A stretch of 64,000 nt of DNA from Thiodiazotropha sp050291245 (lineage in GTDB: Bacteria; Pseudomonadota; Gammaproteobacteria; Chromatiales; Chromatiaceae): positions 124,001 through 188,000 of the forward strand of contig JBNKJP010000022.1 of assembly GCA_050291245.1 (NCBI GenBank), read 5' to 3'. The translations under genes were made by a program, and so were the position numbers. Below, one piece after another: positions 1-7,902 of this stretch. The notes beneath the pieces were generated by a model. The model ran no database searches. It was given only the letters and a program-made list of their open reading frames with translations, and was not told the DNA's origin. Every line of letters starts with the position of its first letter. The first letter of the stretch is position 1.

Positions 1-1363
1 CAACCAAACGTCGGCGCCAGCGATGCCAGCGGGTCACCGGGTTGAGTATCGCGGTGGTGGCACGCAGTTTTTCCCTGAGGGGGGAAAACGCCGGAGCCAT
101 ACGCGACATCGGACGTTGCAACAGCACGATCAGTGGCTCGAGAGGAGATTTCTGTTCGGATCCTTTGCGCCGATGGGACAGTCCAATGGCGATCCAATAG
201 CCAAAAATGATACCGAAGGCCAGGGCCAGGGGAATCCAGAAGGCCGAGGAGGATCCTCCGGGAAACAGGGAACTCTCCTCCCCGTCGGATGAGAAAAAGC
301 TGGTTGACTTCTCCACGCCGCTGACCGCGATCGGTTGCATCGGCACGGTCGCGCGCTGGGGGATGTCCGCACGGGTGTTCCACCAGTTCACACTGAGTTG
401 CGGGAGTTTCAGATCGCCACCGAACTGGGGGACCAGAGTGAAGGTTTCCAGACGTCGCCCGATGATCCGGCCCGACTTCTTGTCGAGTCGGGTCTCGACG
501 TAACTCTGGTCCCGGTAGACACGGAAGGCATCGGATTCGAGTTGCCGGGCGAGGCTGGGCAGTTGATCACCCCCTTTGCCGGTTGCGGTCAGCTCGATGG
601 TCACGGGAAGGGGCTTGCCGGCGGCGGGCCGGATCTCTTTGGGGAGGGTAAAAGTCAGGTCGATCTGTTCCAAGGGGAGCCAGGGTCTGCTGTCCGGGTG
701 GGCGGCCCGTACCTCAAGACTCAGATCCCCTGGCATCTTCACCGAAAAGGCCCGATTACCCGCCCGGTAACCCGAGACCTGCTCTTCACCGGTGATCTCA
801 ATGGGAGGGAGGCGGTAGTGGCCGGGCTTGAGTGGTGTGACCTCGTAATAGAAATCGTTGACGATCACCCGTTGGCCCTTTTTCTGATCGGAATAGGTCA
901 CCGGGCCTTCGATCTTGCGGTAGATCAGGTCATCGGTTTGCGGGATCTGGGGTGTTGCGGTCAACAGGTTGTTCTGGCTTACCACGCTGAGTTTGAGCAG
1001 CACACCCTCCTGGATATAGGGGGTAGGGTTGCCGAATTCCGTTTCCAGGTAGGTTGTGATGGTTTTGCTCGGGTAGTAGCTCTGGGGTGAGTAACCGGGT
1101 TGCTGGTTCGGCCAGCCTCCCGCGTAGGGTGACGGGGTCGTGGGGGGTTGTTGCGGGGTGCCGCTTTGCCGTTGTGCCGGATTTCTGAAATTCCACTGTC
1201 CCGGCGGCAAACCCTGCCAGGGTTGTGATCCATAGGGGGCAGCCTGGACACCCCATGGCAAAAGCAGAGGTTGAACCAGCAACAACGTGATCAGGGCGCT
1301 CCACAACCGCCGTTGGAGTTCAGCTGGGATGCGCAAATGGGCAAGGTGTGTGTGTTCGGTCAT
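1..1363 (-). CDS. batD: BatD-family membrane protein, 3' end beyond window
   Basis: The frame is open from an ATG at 1363 to the window edge (454 residues seen). A hydrophobic segment at about residues 19-43 is a signal or anchor. It is followed by a Pro/Gln-rich stretch and then beta-rich sequence typical of BatD (start of domain 'LKLSVVSQNN', repeated 'VTPLKPGHYRLPPIEI'-like strands). A transmembrane helix lies near residues 372-393, with a basic cytoplasmic tail after it. BatD is the large inner-membrane protein of Bat operons, with its bulk in the periplasm; its biochemical role is not settled, though aerotolerance and envelope stress have been proposed. It is the last gene seen of the moxR-bat operon, starting 20 bp after batC. 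Family identity rests on context and architecture. Confidence 0.85.
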   Translation of the reverse strand, partial: MTEHTHLAHLRIPAELQRRLWSALITLLLVQPLLLPWGVQAAPYGSQPWQGLPPGQWNFRNPAQRQSGTPQQPPTTPSPYAGGWPNQQPGYSPQSYYPSKTITTYLETEFGNPTPYIQEGVLLKLSVVSQNNLLTATPQIPQTDDLIYRKIEGPVTYSDQKKGQRVIVNDFYYEVTPLKPGHYRLPPIEITGEEQVSGYRAGNRAFSVKMPGDLSLEVRAAHPDSRPWLPLEQIDLTFTLPKEIRPAAGKPLPVTIELTATGKGGDQLPSLARQLESDAFRVYRDQSYVETRLDKKSGRIIGRRLETFTLVPQFGGDLKLPQLSVNWWNTRADIPQRATVPMQPIAVSGVEKSTSFFSSDGEESSLFPGGSSSAFWIPLALAFGIIFGYWIAIGLSHRRKGSEQKSPLEPLIVLLQRPMSRMAPAFSPLREKLRATTAILNPVTRWHRWRRRLV

Positions 1364-1383
1364 GTGTGTTTTCCGGGGCAGGG

Positions 1384-2874
1384 TCACCAGGGTCTCGTTT
1401 CTGTATCTCGTCCGCCGCGACTGCGCAGATACCGATACTCCTCCAGGCGGAACTGTTGTTGCATGAGTTGGGCCGGGTCGCCTTCGACCTGATCAAGCCA
1501 CTGTTCCATCAACAGACTGGCGCCGCTGGGTGCTTCGCTTTGGATATTGCCTTCGTTATTCTCCGCTTGCGCCGGATCCGGTTCCTGCCCCTGTCCCTGG
1601 CTCTGGTCCACTTGTTCGACTGCCTGTGAACGGCCGGCATCGTCGGGATTGAGGTTCCGTTCACCGGTATCCTTGCCCATCTGTTCCGGGTTGCGCTTTG
1701 TTCCGGTCTGCGCCTTCTGATCTTTCTGTTCACCGAGATTAGGAGGCATTTCCTGTCCCTGTTCCGGGCCAGACGGTTGATCCTTTGGCTGCTGTTCGTC
1801 CTGCCCCTGGTCACTGGGTGACTCGTTTTGATCTTTTCCCGACGGCAGTTGCTCTGCTCCCTCTTTTTGCCCGGTTTGACGCTCTGTTTGTCTGTCCTGT
1901 TCTTCGCCCTTGGAATCGCTATCCAATGACTCCTGGCCGGAGGACTGTTCCGATTCCGAAGATTCGTTAGCCGATGTATCCTGTGTCTGCTCATCCTGGT
2001 TCTCGGAACCTTGCGGGTTCTGCTCGGATGACTCCTGCCCCCCAGACTGCTGATCCTGCTGCTCTTGCTGTCCGCTTTGCTGCTGATCCTGCTGCTCTTG
2101 CTGTCCGCTCTGCTGCTGATCCTGCTGCTCTTGCTGTCCGCCCTGCTGCTGATCCTGCTGCCCCTGCTGTCCGCTCTGCTGCTGATCCTGTTGCTCTTGC
2201 TGTCCGCCCTGCTGCTGATCCTGCTGCTCCTGCTGCTCCTGCTGTCCGCTCTGCTGCTGATCCTGCTGCTCTTGCTGCCCGCTTTGCTGCTGATCCTGTT
2301 GCTCTTGCTGTCCGCTCTGCTGCTGATCCTGTTCCTGTTCCTGTTTCTGGTCCTGTTTCTGGTCCTGTTTCTGGTCCTTTTCCTCCTGGGTCTCCTCCTG
2401 AGCGAGTTTTTCCCGCGCCAGGGCAAGATTGTAGCGGGCGTCCATGTGGTCAGGATCCTGTTCCAGGACGGACTCGTAACTTTCTATCGCCTGCTTGAAA
2501 TCACCACTCCGGTAGTAGCTGTTGCCCAGATTGTATTGCGCATCCTGCTTGACCGATGGCCGTTCAACCTGTTTGAAGTCCTGAATGGCCTGCTCATAGT
2601 CACCGGTACGATAATGGGCCACACCACGTCGGTAGGGATCCTGGAAGCCTTCCGCGGCGGCTTTGTAATGTCCCTGGTGGTAGTCTTCCGCCGCCTTCTG
2701 CGCCTGGTTTAAAAACCAATCGGCGTGCACCACGCCCACCACTGACATAAGCAGCAAAAGGCCCCATGTCCGGAGCTGTGAAATGCGACTTCCGCGAGTT
2801 GCCTTCCCGGGGGGGCGACCCGGCACCGCCCCTGTTACGTTTTTCCCGCAGAACAGCGTCGCCAACCTGATCAT
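1384..2874 (-). CDS. batC: BatC-like TPR protein with long Gln/Ser-rich repeat tail
   Basis: 496 residues. The ATG overlaps the batB stop (ATGA), which supports this start. A hydrophobic N-terminal segment ending near 'VVHADW' looks like a signal or anchor. Next come two to three TPR units ('RRGVAHYRTGDYEQAIQDF', 'YNLGNSYYRSGDFKQAIESY'). From about residue 170 the protein becomes low-complexity Gln/Asp/Ser/Glu, built of an 11-residue unit (DQQQSGQQEQQ and variants) in about eight tandem copies, then an acidic and Pro-rich region. TPR proteins in this operon slot are thought to hold the VWA proteins together in the periplasm. The tail is far longer than a minimal BatC, and its 33-bp DNA repeat could change length by slippage. 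Confidence 0.85.
   Translation of the reverse strand: MIRLATLFCGKNVTGAVPGRPPGKATRGSRISQLRTWGLLLLMSVVGVVHADWFLNQAQKAAEDYHQGHYKAAAEGFQDPYRRGVAHYRTGDYEQAIQDFKQVERPSVKQDAQYNLGNSYYRSGDFKQAIESYESVLEQDPDHMDARYNLALAREKLAQEETQEEKDQKQDQKQDQKQEQEQDQQQSGQQEQQDQQQSGQQEQQDQQQSGQQEQQEQQDQQQGGQQEQQDQQQSGQQGQQDQQQGGQQEQQDQQQSGQQEQQDQQQSGQQEQQDQQSGGQESSEQNPQGSENQDEQTQDTSANESSESEQSSGQESLDSDSKGEEQDRQTERQTGQKEGAEQLPSGKDQNESPSDQGQDEQQPKDQPSGPEQGQEMPPNLGEQKDQKAQTGTKRNPEQMGKDTGERNLNPDDAGRSQAVEQVDQSQGQGQEPDPAQAENNEGNIQSEAPSGASLLMEQWLDQVEGDPAQLMQQQFRLEEYRYLRSRGGRDTETRPW
2049..2330 (-). repeat. 33-bp tandem repeat array inside batC
   Basis: On the plus strand the unit reads as alternating CTGCTG, ATCCTG and CTCTTGCTG blocks. 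It encodes an 11-residue Gln-rich unit about eight times, with Ser/Gly and Gln/Glu variants. The copies are in frame and only mildly diverged, so copy-number change by slippage would keep the reading frame. Confidence 0.8.
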
Positions 2875-3896
2875 GACTTAGGCCTTCCCGCTGAGAGCAT
2901 GCGGAAACGGGGCAGCAACAGCAGCATCAAGGGAAGCAGAAGCCAGTAGAAGCGCTCATTCCAGATGCGGGTTTTTTCCTGGGTTCGGGTTGGTGCGCCG
3001 CTGTTGCGGCTGGCCAGATCCTGGATACGACGACTGTCCCGGTCGCGGAAGTCGGCCTGTTGATAGATCCCGCCACCCAGTTTGGCCAGTTGTTGCAACT
3101 GCTGGCTCCCGAGCCTGGAAACGATGACCTCCCCCTGGGGACTGCGCATCAGGTTGCTGCTACCCGCGTTGAGGGGTACCGGGCCACCTCCGAGAGTGCC
3201 GACCCCCAGGGTATACAGAGTGATCCCACCCTGATGCAGGGCCTCGACCTGTTGTGACAGTCCCGGCTCATCGAAATCACCATCACTGATCAGGAGAATG
3301 GAACGGGTGTGGTCTGAGTGCTCACCCAAAAGCTGTTTGGCCCGATCCAGGGCGGCCGCCAGACGACTGCCTTTGAGATTGGCGATATCGGAGGTCACCG
3401 CGGGCAACGCATTGAGCAGGCTCTGGCTGTCCTCGGTGATCGGTGACACCACATGGGGTACCGAGGCGAAGGCAATCAGGCCGATGCGCAGTTTGTCGTT
3501 CATTATCACCAGGTCCTGCACCTCCTGCCGGGCCCGGGCGAGTCGTGAAGGCGGGGTGTCGGTGACATTCATGGAACGTGAGATGTCCATCAGGATCACC
3601 AGGTCGCTGGCCGGTGAAAATGCCTCGATGTCGGTAAAGTCCCAGCGTGGACCGGCCAGGGCGACCACCAGCAGAGTCCAGAGGAATCCCCAGCGGGTGA
3701 AACGGCTCCAGTGTTCGTGCACACTCAGCTCCCGAACACCGGTCAGATGCGGCAACAAGTGGGCATCCGCATAGCGATACAGAGCGCCTTTTTGTGGCCG
3801 GATTACACTGAATATCAACCAGGCCAGAACCGGGATCATGGCAAGCAGGGCGTAGAGCCATTCGGGGCGGGCGAAATGGAAACCGGTTTCAGGCAT
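2871..3896 (-). CDS. batB: BatB-like von Willebrand factor A membrane protein
   Basis: 341 residues. Two N-terminal hydrophobic helices (about 14-32 and 68-84) and a C-terminal one ('FYWLLLPLMLLLLP') anchor a VWA domain between them. The MIDAS metal site is visible as 'DISRSMN' (DxSxS) near residue 104, with the later Thr/Asp positions in 'SDIANLKGSRL' and 'LLISDGDFDEP'. VWA domains bind a metal and mediate protein-protein contact. The start overlaps the batA stop by 8 bp and its stop overlaps the batC start (ATGA), so translation is probably coupled. Assignment as batB and not batA rests on its position after another VWA gene. Confidence 0.88.
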   Translation of the reverse strand: MPETGFHFARPEWLYALLAMIPVLAWLIFSVIRPQKGALYRYADAHLLPHLTGVRELSVHEHWSRFTRWGFLWTLLVVALAGPRWDFTDIEAFSPASDLVILMDISRSMNVTDTPPSRLARARQEVQDLVIMNDKLRIGLIAFASVPHVVSPITEDSQSLLNALPAVTSDIANLKGSRLAAALDRAKQLLGEHSDHTRSILLISDGDFDEPGLSQQVEALHQGGITLYTLGVGTLGGGPVPLNAGSSNLMRSPQGEVIVSRLGSQQLQQLAKLGGGIYQQADFRDRDSRRIQDLASRNSGAPTRTQEKTRIWNERFYWLLLPLMLLLLPRFRMLSAGRPKS

Positions 3897-4929
3897 ATCC
3901 CCCCCCTTTGAGTTGACGCTGCCGCCCCTCCGGGAATACCCCCAGGATCAACAGCAGCAGCAGCGCGATGGATAACGGCCAGTAGTACAGCGGTTGCGGC
4001 ACAAACACGGTGCGGGCTTCCGCTTCAGTCTTCTCCAGTTCGTCGATCTTCTGGTACACCTTTTCCAGGGCCTCGGTGTCCGTAGCCCGGAAATAGGCGC
4101 CATTGCCGGCTTCGGCGATCTCCCGCATGGCCTGTTCGTTGAATCCCAGGTCATCGCGGGTGATTACCCGTCCGTTCTCCAGGATCGGAACGTTTTTTTG
4201 CTCACTGCCCACACCGATGCTGTAGATTCGTACGCCTTCCCGTGATGCCAGCTGTGCCGCTTTGAGGGGGGGGATGGTGCCAGCGGTATTTTCCCCGTCC
4301 GCGATGAGCAACAGCACCCGGGAACCCTCGGGGCGTTCCCGTAGTTTTTTGACCCCCAGGCCCAGGGCATCACCAATGGCGGTTCCGTCGCCGGCGATGC
4401 GCGGAATGACCTCGCCTAAGAGGTTGTTGACCGCATTCCGGTCATAGGTGAGAGGGGACAGCACATAGGCCCGGTTGCCGAATATAATCAGTCCGATCCG
4501 GTCGCCCTCGCGCCCATCGATGAACTTGCTCACAACCCCTTTGACCACCTGCATACGGCTGACCTGCTCGCCATGCAAGGTGAAATCGAGGGCGTTCATG
4601 GAGCGGGAGGCATCCACCGCAAGCATCAGGTCGTATCCCGCACTGCGGTTTTCTGTGTACGGCTCCAGCCACTGGGGGCGCATCAGCGCCAGTATCAGGC
4701 AGAGCCACAGCAGGTGGAGCAACAGGTGGTAGAGGCGCTTGCTCAGGGGTTGCTTGGGACTGCGGCTCTGGAATGCGGCTTCAAGCTGCAGCAGGTTGGG
4801 GTGTAACAGGGTGGCCTGCAGACCCTCCATCGCTTCGTTGCGCTCCGCGGCGGGGCGCGGCCAGTAAAGTTTCACCAGCCAGGGCAGAATCAGTAACAAT
4901 CCCATCCACGGCCAGTGGAATTCAAACAT
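3889..4929 (-). CDS. batA: BatA-like von Willebrand factor A membrane protein
   Basis: 346 residues from the ATG at 4929. An in-frame start 12 codons upstream (4965) is possible, but the chosen ATG gives an 8-bp overlap with the DUF4381 stop, the same geometry as at the batA-batB junction, and begins with the membrane helix 'MFEFHWPWMGLLLILPWLV'. A second helix lies near residues 68-86. The VWA domain has a complete MIDAS 'DASRSMN' near residue 107, 'GDGTAIGDALG' and 'LLIADGENTAG'. A C-terminal helix precedes a short basic tail. It is expected to work with batB and the TPR protein as one membrane complex, probably served by the MoxR ATPase. Confidence 0.88.
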   Translation of the reverse strand: MFEFHWPWMGLLLILPWLVKLYWPRPAAERNEAMEGLQATLLHPNLLQLEAAFQSRSPKQPLSKRLYHLLLHLLWLCLILALMRPQWLEPYTENRSAGYDLMLAVDASRSMNALDFTLHGEQVSRMQVVKGVVSKFIDGREGDRIGLIIFGNRAYVLSPLTYDRNAVNNLLGEVIPRIAGDGTAIGDALGLGVKKLRERPEGSRVLLLIADGENTAGTIPPLKAAQLASREGVRIYSIGVGSEQKNVPILENGRVITRDDLGFNEQAMREIAEAGNGAYFRATDTEALEKVYQKIDELEKTEAEARTVFVPQPLYYWPLSIALLLLLILGVFPEGRQRQLKGGGYA

Positions 4930-5401
4930 GGCAGTGCTCCTCGCTGACCCAGCGGATGGCGGCATCGATCAGTTCGGTCAGGGTCTCCCGGTCCGCGGTG
5001 CGGTTCGGCGGTGCGTACGGCAGTTCCAGGAGCAGGCGGCCTTTGATTCGCCAGGTGAAACCGCTGCTGTCATTGCTCTGCAGCCACTCAAGCCAGGCCT
5101 CGTCGGTCAATGCGGCGGTTCGCTCACGGCCACAGCGGGTGATGGCAATGCGCCGTAGCAGTTCGGACAGTTCAGCGGCAATCGGCTTCGCGGGTTCCCG
5201 CTTGGCCCGTCGGCGTAGCGCGAGCAGACGGTGGCGGGCGTCCTGCTGCCACTGTCCCAGGGGATAGAGGCGCCGTCTGCGGATCAGCCACCCGGCGATC
5301 AGGCCGAGCAGCAGGATCAGTCCGATCAGCAGCCACCAACCGGGGGCCAGGGGCCACCAGGAGACCGCATCGATGCCTCTTATGTCCCGTAGTGGATCCA
5401 T
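4922..5401 (-). CDS. DUF4381 membrane protein of the Bat operon
   Basis: 159 residues from the ATG at 5401, which shares one base with the stop of the DUF58 gene (TGATG). A TTG at 5404 is the alternative start. One strong membrane helix ('WWLLIGLILLLGLIAGWLI') near residues 22-40 is followed by an Arg-rich juxtamembrane stretch and a helical cytoplasmic domain with 'ELSELLRRIAIT' and 'LTDEAWLEWL', typical of DUF4381. Proteins of this family occur between DUF58 and BatA genes in proteobacterial Bat operons. No enzymatic motif is seen and the function is unknown. Confidence 0.8.
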   Translation of the reverse strand: MDPLRDIRGIDAVSWWPLAPGWWLLIGLILLLGLIAGWLIRRRRLYPLGQWQQDARHRLLALRRRAKREPAKPIAAELSELLRRIAITRCGRERTAALTDEAWLEWLQSNDSSGFTWRIKGRLLLELPYAPPNRTADRETLTELIDAAIRWVSEEHCHV

Positions 5402-6312
5402 CAATATCGACCGAAATGTCTTGCCAAGCCCCGTGAGAGGGCCCGATGAATCTCTTCATTGGTCGCGATCGGCAACAGGGCGATTCCCAGCCGGTTGCTC
5501 AGTTGCGTCAGCGCCTGGCGGCGCTGTGTCCAGGTCTCCCGGTAGCGGGCTCTCGCCGCTGTGTCATGGGTATCGATCTCGATGGCCTGGCCATCCGGTC
5601 CGATGAAGGTGACTCGCCCCATGTCCGGAAGCTCCCGGTCCGCGGGGTCATCCACCGGGAGCAGCACCACGGTATGATGCTGGCCGAGACGCCCCAGGGT
5701 CTGCTGCAGACCCGTGATCTCCCGGTTCATGTCGGCGATCACGAAGATCAGGGAGCCGGTGTTGGTGCCCTTGTCGGCACGCTGCAGAGCCTCCGAGAGA
5801 GAGTCCTGGGTCGGTCGGTGGGTGTTGCCCTCCTGGGTCAGGCTGTGCAGCAGGCGCCACAAGGCACGCCGGTCCTTGGTGGGTTGAAAATACTGCATGC
5901 CTGTCTGGGTATCGCCAAACAGAATCCCGCCCACCCGGTCGTGCAGGCTGGATGCGGCCCAACCGAGCAGGGCGGTGGCCTTGGCGGCCTGGACCGACTT
6001 GAAGGTGCCTCGGGTGCCGAAATTCATGTGCGGTCCCCGGTCGACGCACAGCACCACGCTGCGCTCCCGCTCCTCCCGGAAGATCTTCAGGTGGGGGACA
6101 TTGGTACGGGCGGTGACGTTCCATTCCATGTTGCGGATATCGTCCCCTTCCCGATACTCCCGGACCTCCTCGAAATCGAGCCCGGTGCCCCGAAATACCG
6201 AGGCATACAGGCCGCTGAAACTGGAATTCACCAGATGGTGGGATGCCAGGCCCAGGGTGTGGGCCTGATGGCGCAACTCCAGCAGATCGTCGATATGCGG
6301 ATAGAGACTCAT
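5401..6312 (-). CDS. DUF58 domain protein
   Basis: 303 residues, soluble, lying 26 bp after moxR. It carries the DUF58 signature 'GTGLDFEEVREYREGDDIRNMEWNV' region (near residues 42-66) and a degenerate VWA-like core in its second half, including 'VVLCVDRG' near residue 88. DUF58 proteins are almost always next to MoxR-type ATPases and are probably substrates or adaptors of them. The Shine-Dalgarno sequence is weak, so translation may rely on readthrough coupling from moxR. Confidence 0.87.
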   Translation of the reverse strand: MSLYPHIDDLLELRHQAHTLGLASHHLVNSSFSGLYASVFRGTGLDFEEVREYREGDDIRNMEWNVTARTNVPHLKIFREERERSVVLCVDRGPHMNFGTRGTFKSVQAAKATALLGWAASSLHDRVGGILFGDTQTGMQYFQPTKDRRALWRLLHSLTQEGNTHRPTQDSLSEALQRADKGTNTGSLIFVIADMNREITGLQQTLGRLGQHHTVVLLPVDDPADRELPDMGRVTFIGPDGQAIEIDTHDTAARARYRETWTQRRQALTQLSNRLGIALLPIATNEEIHRALSRGLARHFGRY

Positions 6313-6338
6313 TGGGGGGCTAGCCTGTCAGGACGCGA

Positions 6339-7295
6339 TCAGGGGATGGCGACCATGTCGAGCAGGCGGGACAGAAAATCATCTGTGGTGATGCCCTCGG
6401 CCTCCGCTTCAAAGGTGAGCAGGATGCGGTGGCGCAGGATCGCAGGCGCCACCGCCTGGATATGATGCGGCGCCACGAATTCCTCATCGTCCATCCAGGC
6501 CCGGGCTCGGGCGCAACGGGCCAGGGCGATACTCGCCCGGGGCGAGGCGCCGAAACGGCACCAGCGGGCCAGGTCTCTGTCATAGGCCTTGGGGTCGCGG
6601 CTCGCCTGTACCAGATCGACGATGTAGCTGTTCAGTTTGGGATCCAGGTAGAGTTCGCTCACCGCCTTGCGGATATCGAACAGTTCCTGTTGGCTCAGGA
6701 CCTTGTCCGGTGGGGAGAGGCTGTGTTTCTGCTGGGCATTGTCCAGTTCAAGGATTTTGAGTTCCTCTTCCCGGCTGGGATAACTCACGTTGGCCTGCAT
6801 CAGAAACCGGTCGAGTTGGGCCTCGGGCAGGTGATAGGTGCCTTCCTGCTCCACCGGGTTCTGGGTGGCCAGCACCATAAAAAAAGCCGGTAACGGGTAG
6901 GTGGTCTGTCCCACGGTGATCTGCTGTTCCCCCATCGATTCCAACAGCGCGGACTGGACTTTGGCCGGGGCCCGGTTGACCTCGTCAGCGAGGAGAATGT
7001 TATGAAACAGGGGGCCCTGGCGAAATTCGAACTCACCCTTCTCATGGCGGTAGATATCCGTGCCGATCAGGTCCGAGGGGAGCAGGTCCGGGGTGAATTG
7101 AATGCGGTGAAAGTCGCCTTCGATCGCCTCGGCCAGGGCCTTGACCGCCGTGGTTTTGGCCAGCCCGGGAAGTCCTTCTATCAGCAAGTGGCCATCACTC
7201 AACAGGCAGATCAGCATACTGTCGATAAATCCGGTCTGGCCAATGACGCGGGAAGCCAGATGCGCGCGCAACGGAGCAAGGAGGGATGAGTTCAT
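6339..7295 (-). CDS. moxR: MoxR-family AAA+ ATPase
   Basis: 318 residues. AAA+ core with Walker A 'EGLPGLAKTT' near residues 40-49, Walker B 'NILLADEVNRA' near 98-108, sensor 'VLATQNPVEQEGTY' and a C-terminal lid domain containing 'PRASIALARCARARAW'. MoxR ATPases act as chaperone-like remodellers for VWA and metalloprotein partners. This is the first gene of the operon that continues through DUF58, DUF4381, batA, batB, batC and batD. Upstream on the minus strand a TATAAC hexamer (about 7316-7321) could be its -10, but no convincing -35 is seen. Confidence 0.92.
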   Translation of the reverse strand: MNSSLLAPLRAHLASRVIGQTGFIDSMLICLLSDGHLLIEGLPGLAKTTAVKALAEAIEGDFHRIQFTPDLLPSDLIGTDIYRHEKGEFEFRQGPLFHNILLADEVNRAPAKVQSALLESMGEQQITVGQTTYPLPAFFMVLATQNPVEQEGTYHLPEAQLDRFLMQANVSYPSREEELKILELDNAQQKHSLSPPDKVLSQQELFDIRKAVSELYLDPKLNSYIVDLVQASRDPKAYDRDLARWCRFGASPRASIALARCARARAWMDDEEFVAPHHIQAVAPAILRHRILLTFEAEAEGITTDDFLSRLLDMVAIP

Positions 7296-7710
7296 GGGGT
7301 AGTTACTTCATGGTTATATTGATGGTTGAATTGCGGCATCGGATGGTTGCTCGCACGCGACCGGATCGAAAATGTCCGGTTCGTATCCTTTGCAGAGCAG
7401 GTTATTCAAACTATCGTGGCGGCTAATGGTTCAGAGTGCAAGCAGCAGAAGCACTCCCAACTATTCGAGTATTCTCATCTAATTATGTTAGGTGGCCTCT
7501 GGCCGGTCGGGTCCCGTTCCGCCGGTGAAATTGTCAACATCGCGGATTGAGTCCACGAGTCCTTGTTGCGAAACCCATGGGATGTTTCGAACTGTCCCGG
7601 ATCTGCGAGGCTAACTGATTGTTTTTGCAATTATTAATCATATTGTTCATTTTTTTTACGATTTGATGTTTGTCCCCGTTTCTGCTGGTCTGGCCGGCGG
7701 TTTTCAGCCG

Positions 7711-7731
7711 TTATCAACAATGTTATCCACA
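7711..7731 (+). promoter_or_regulatory. two tandem DnaA-box-like nonamers
   Basis: TTATCAACA at 7711-7719 differs by one base from the DnaA box, and TTATCCACA at 7723-7731 is the exact consensus. Both are on the same strand with 12-bp start-to-start spacing. They lie 30-40 bp downstream of an AT-rich tract (7626-7680). Two boxes are too few to call an origin; DnaA control of a neighbouring promoter is as likely. Confidence 0.5.
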
Positions 7732-7845
7732 GGTTCTGTGTATATTTCAGAAACTTTTGTATTGAAAAGGGGTTGTGGGTCGTATCTGATTGGGATTATT
7801 GATGTCAGATGTAACTCCGCGAAATAAAACGGTAATTAAATTTAT

Positions 7846-7873
7846 AAGACTTCCCTGGCGATCCAGGTATAAT
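7846..7873 (+). promoter_or_regulatory. probable typA promoter
   Basis: A perfect TATAAT lies at 7868-7873, 29 bp before the typA GTG start. A weak -35 match (AAGACT, 7846-7851) is spaced by 16 bp. Transcription from about 7880 would leave a leader of about 23 nt. Confidence 0.5.
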
Positions 7874-7902
7874 CCGCCCTCTTTTTCCATACGGATCTCC
7901 CC

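Larger units (their letters stand above)
7296..7902. other. 607-bp AT-rich intergenic region between moxR and typA
   Basis: No credible protein gene is seen; the one open frame here lacks codon character and family resemblance. The right half is distinctly AT-rich (7626-7680 holds runs of T and A). It contains two tandem DnaA-box-like nonamers and the typA promoter, listed separately. It must also hold the promoter of the divergent moxR-bat operon. Confidence 0.7.

Noticed and set aside
2065..2712. Leu-rich plus-strand frame that looks like a multi-helix membrane protein
   Set aside because: Poly-Leu pattern is only the antisense of the Gln-rich repeat in batC.
7296..7902. Chromosomal origin (oriC)
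   Set aside because: Only two DnaA boxes, no dnaA, rpmH, gidA or parAB nearby; kept as a regulatory observation only.
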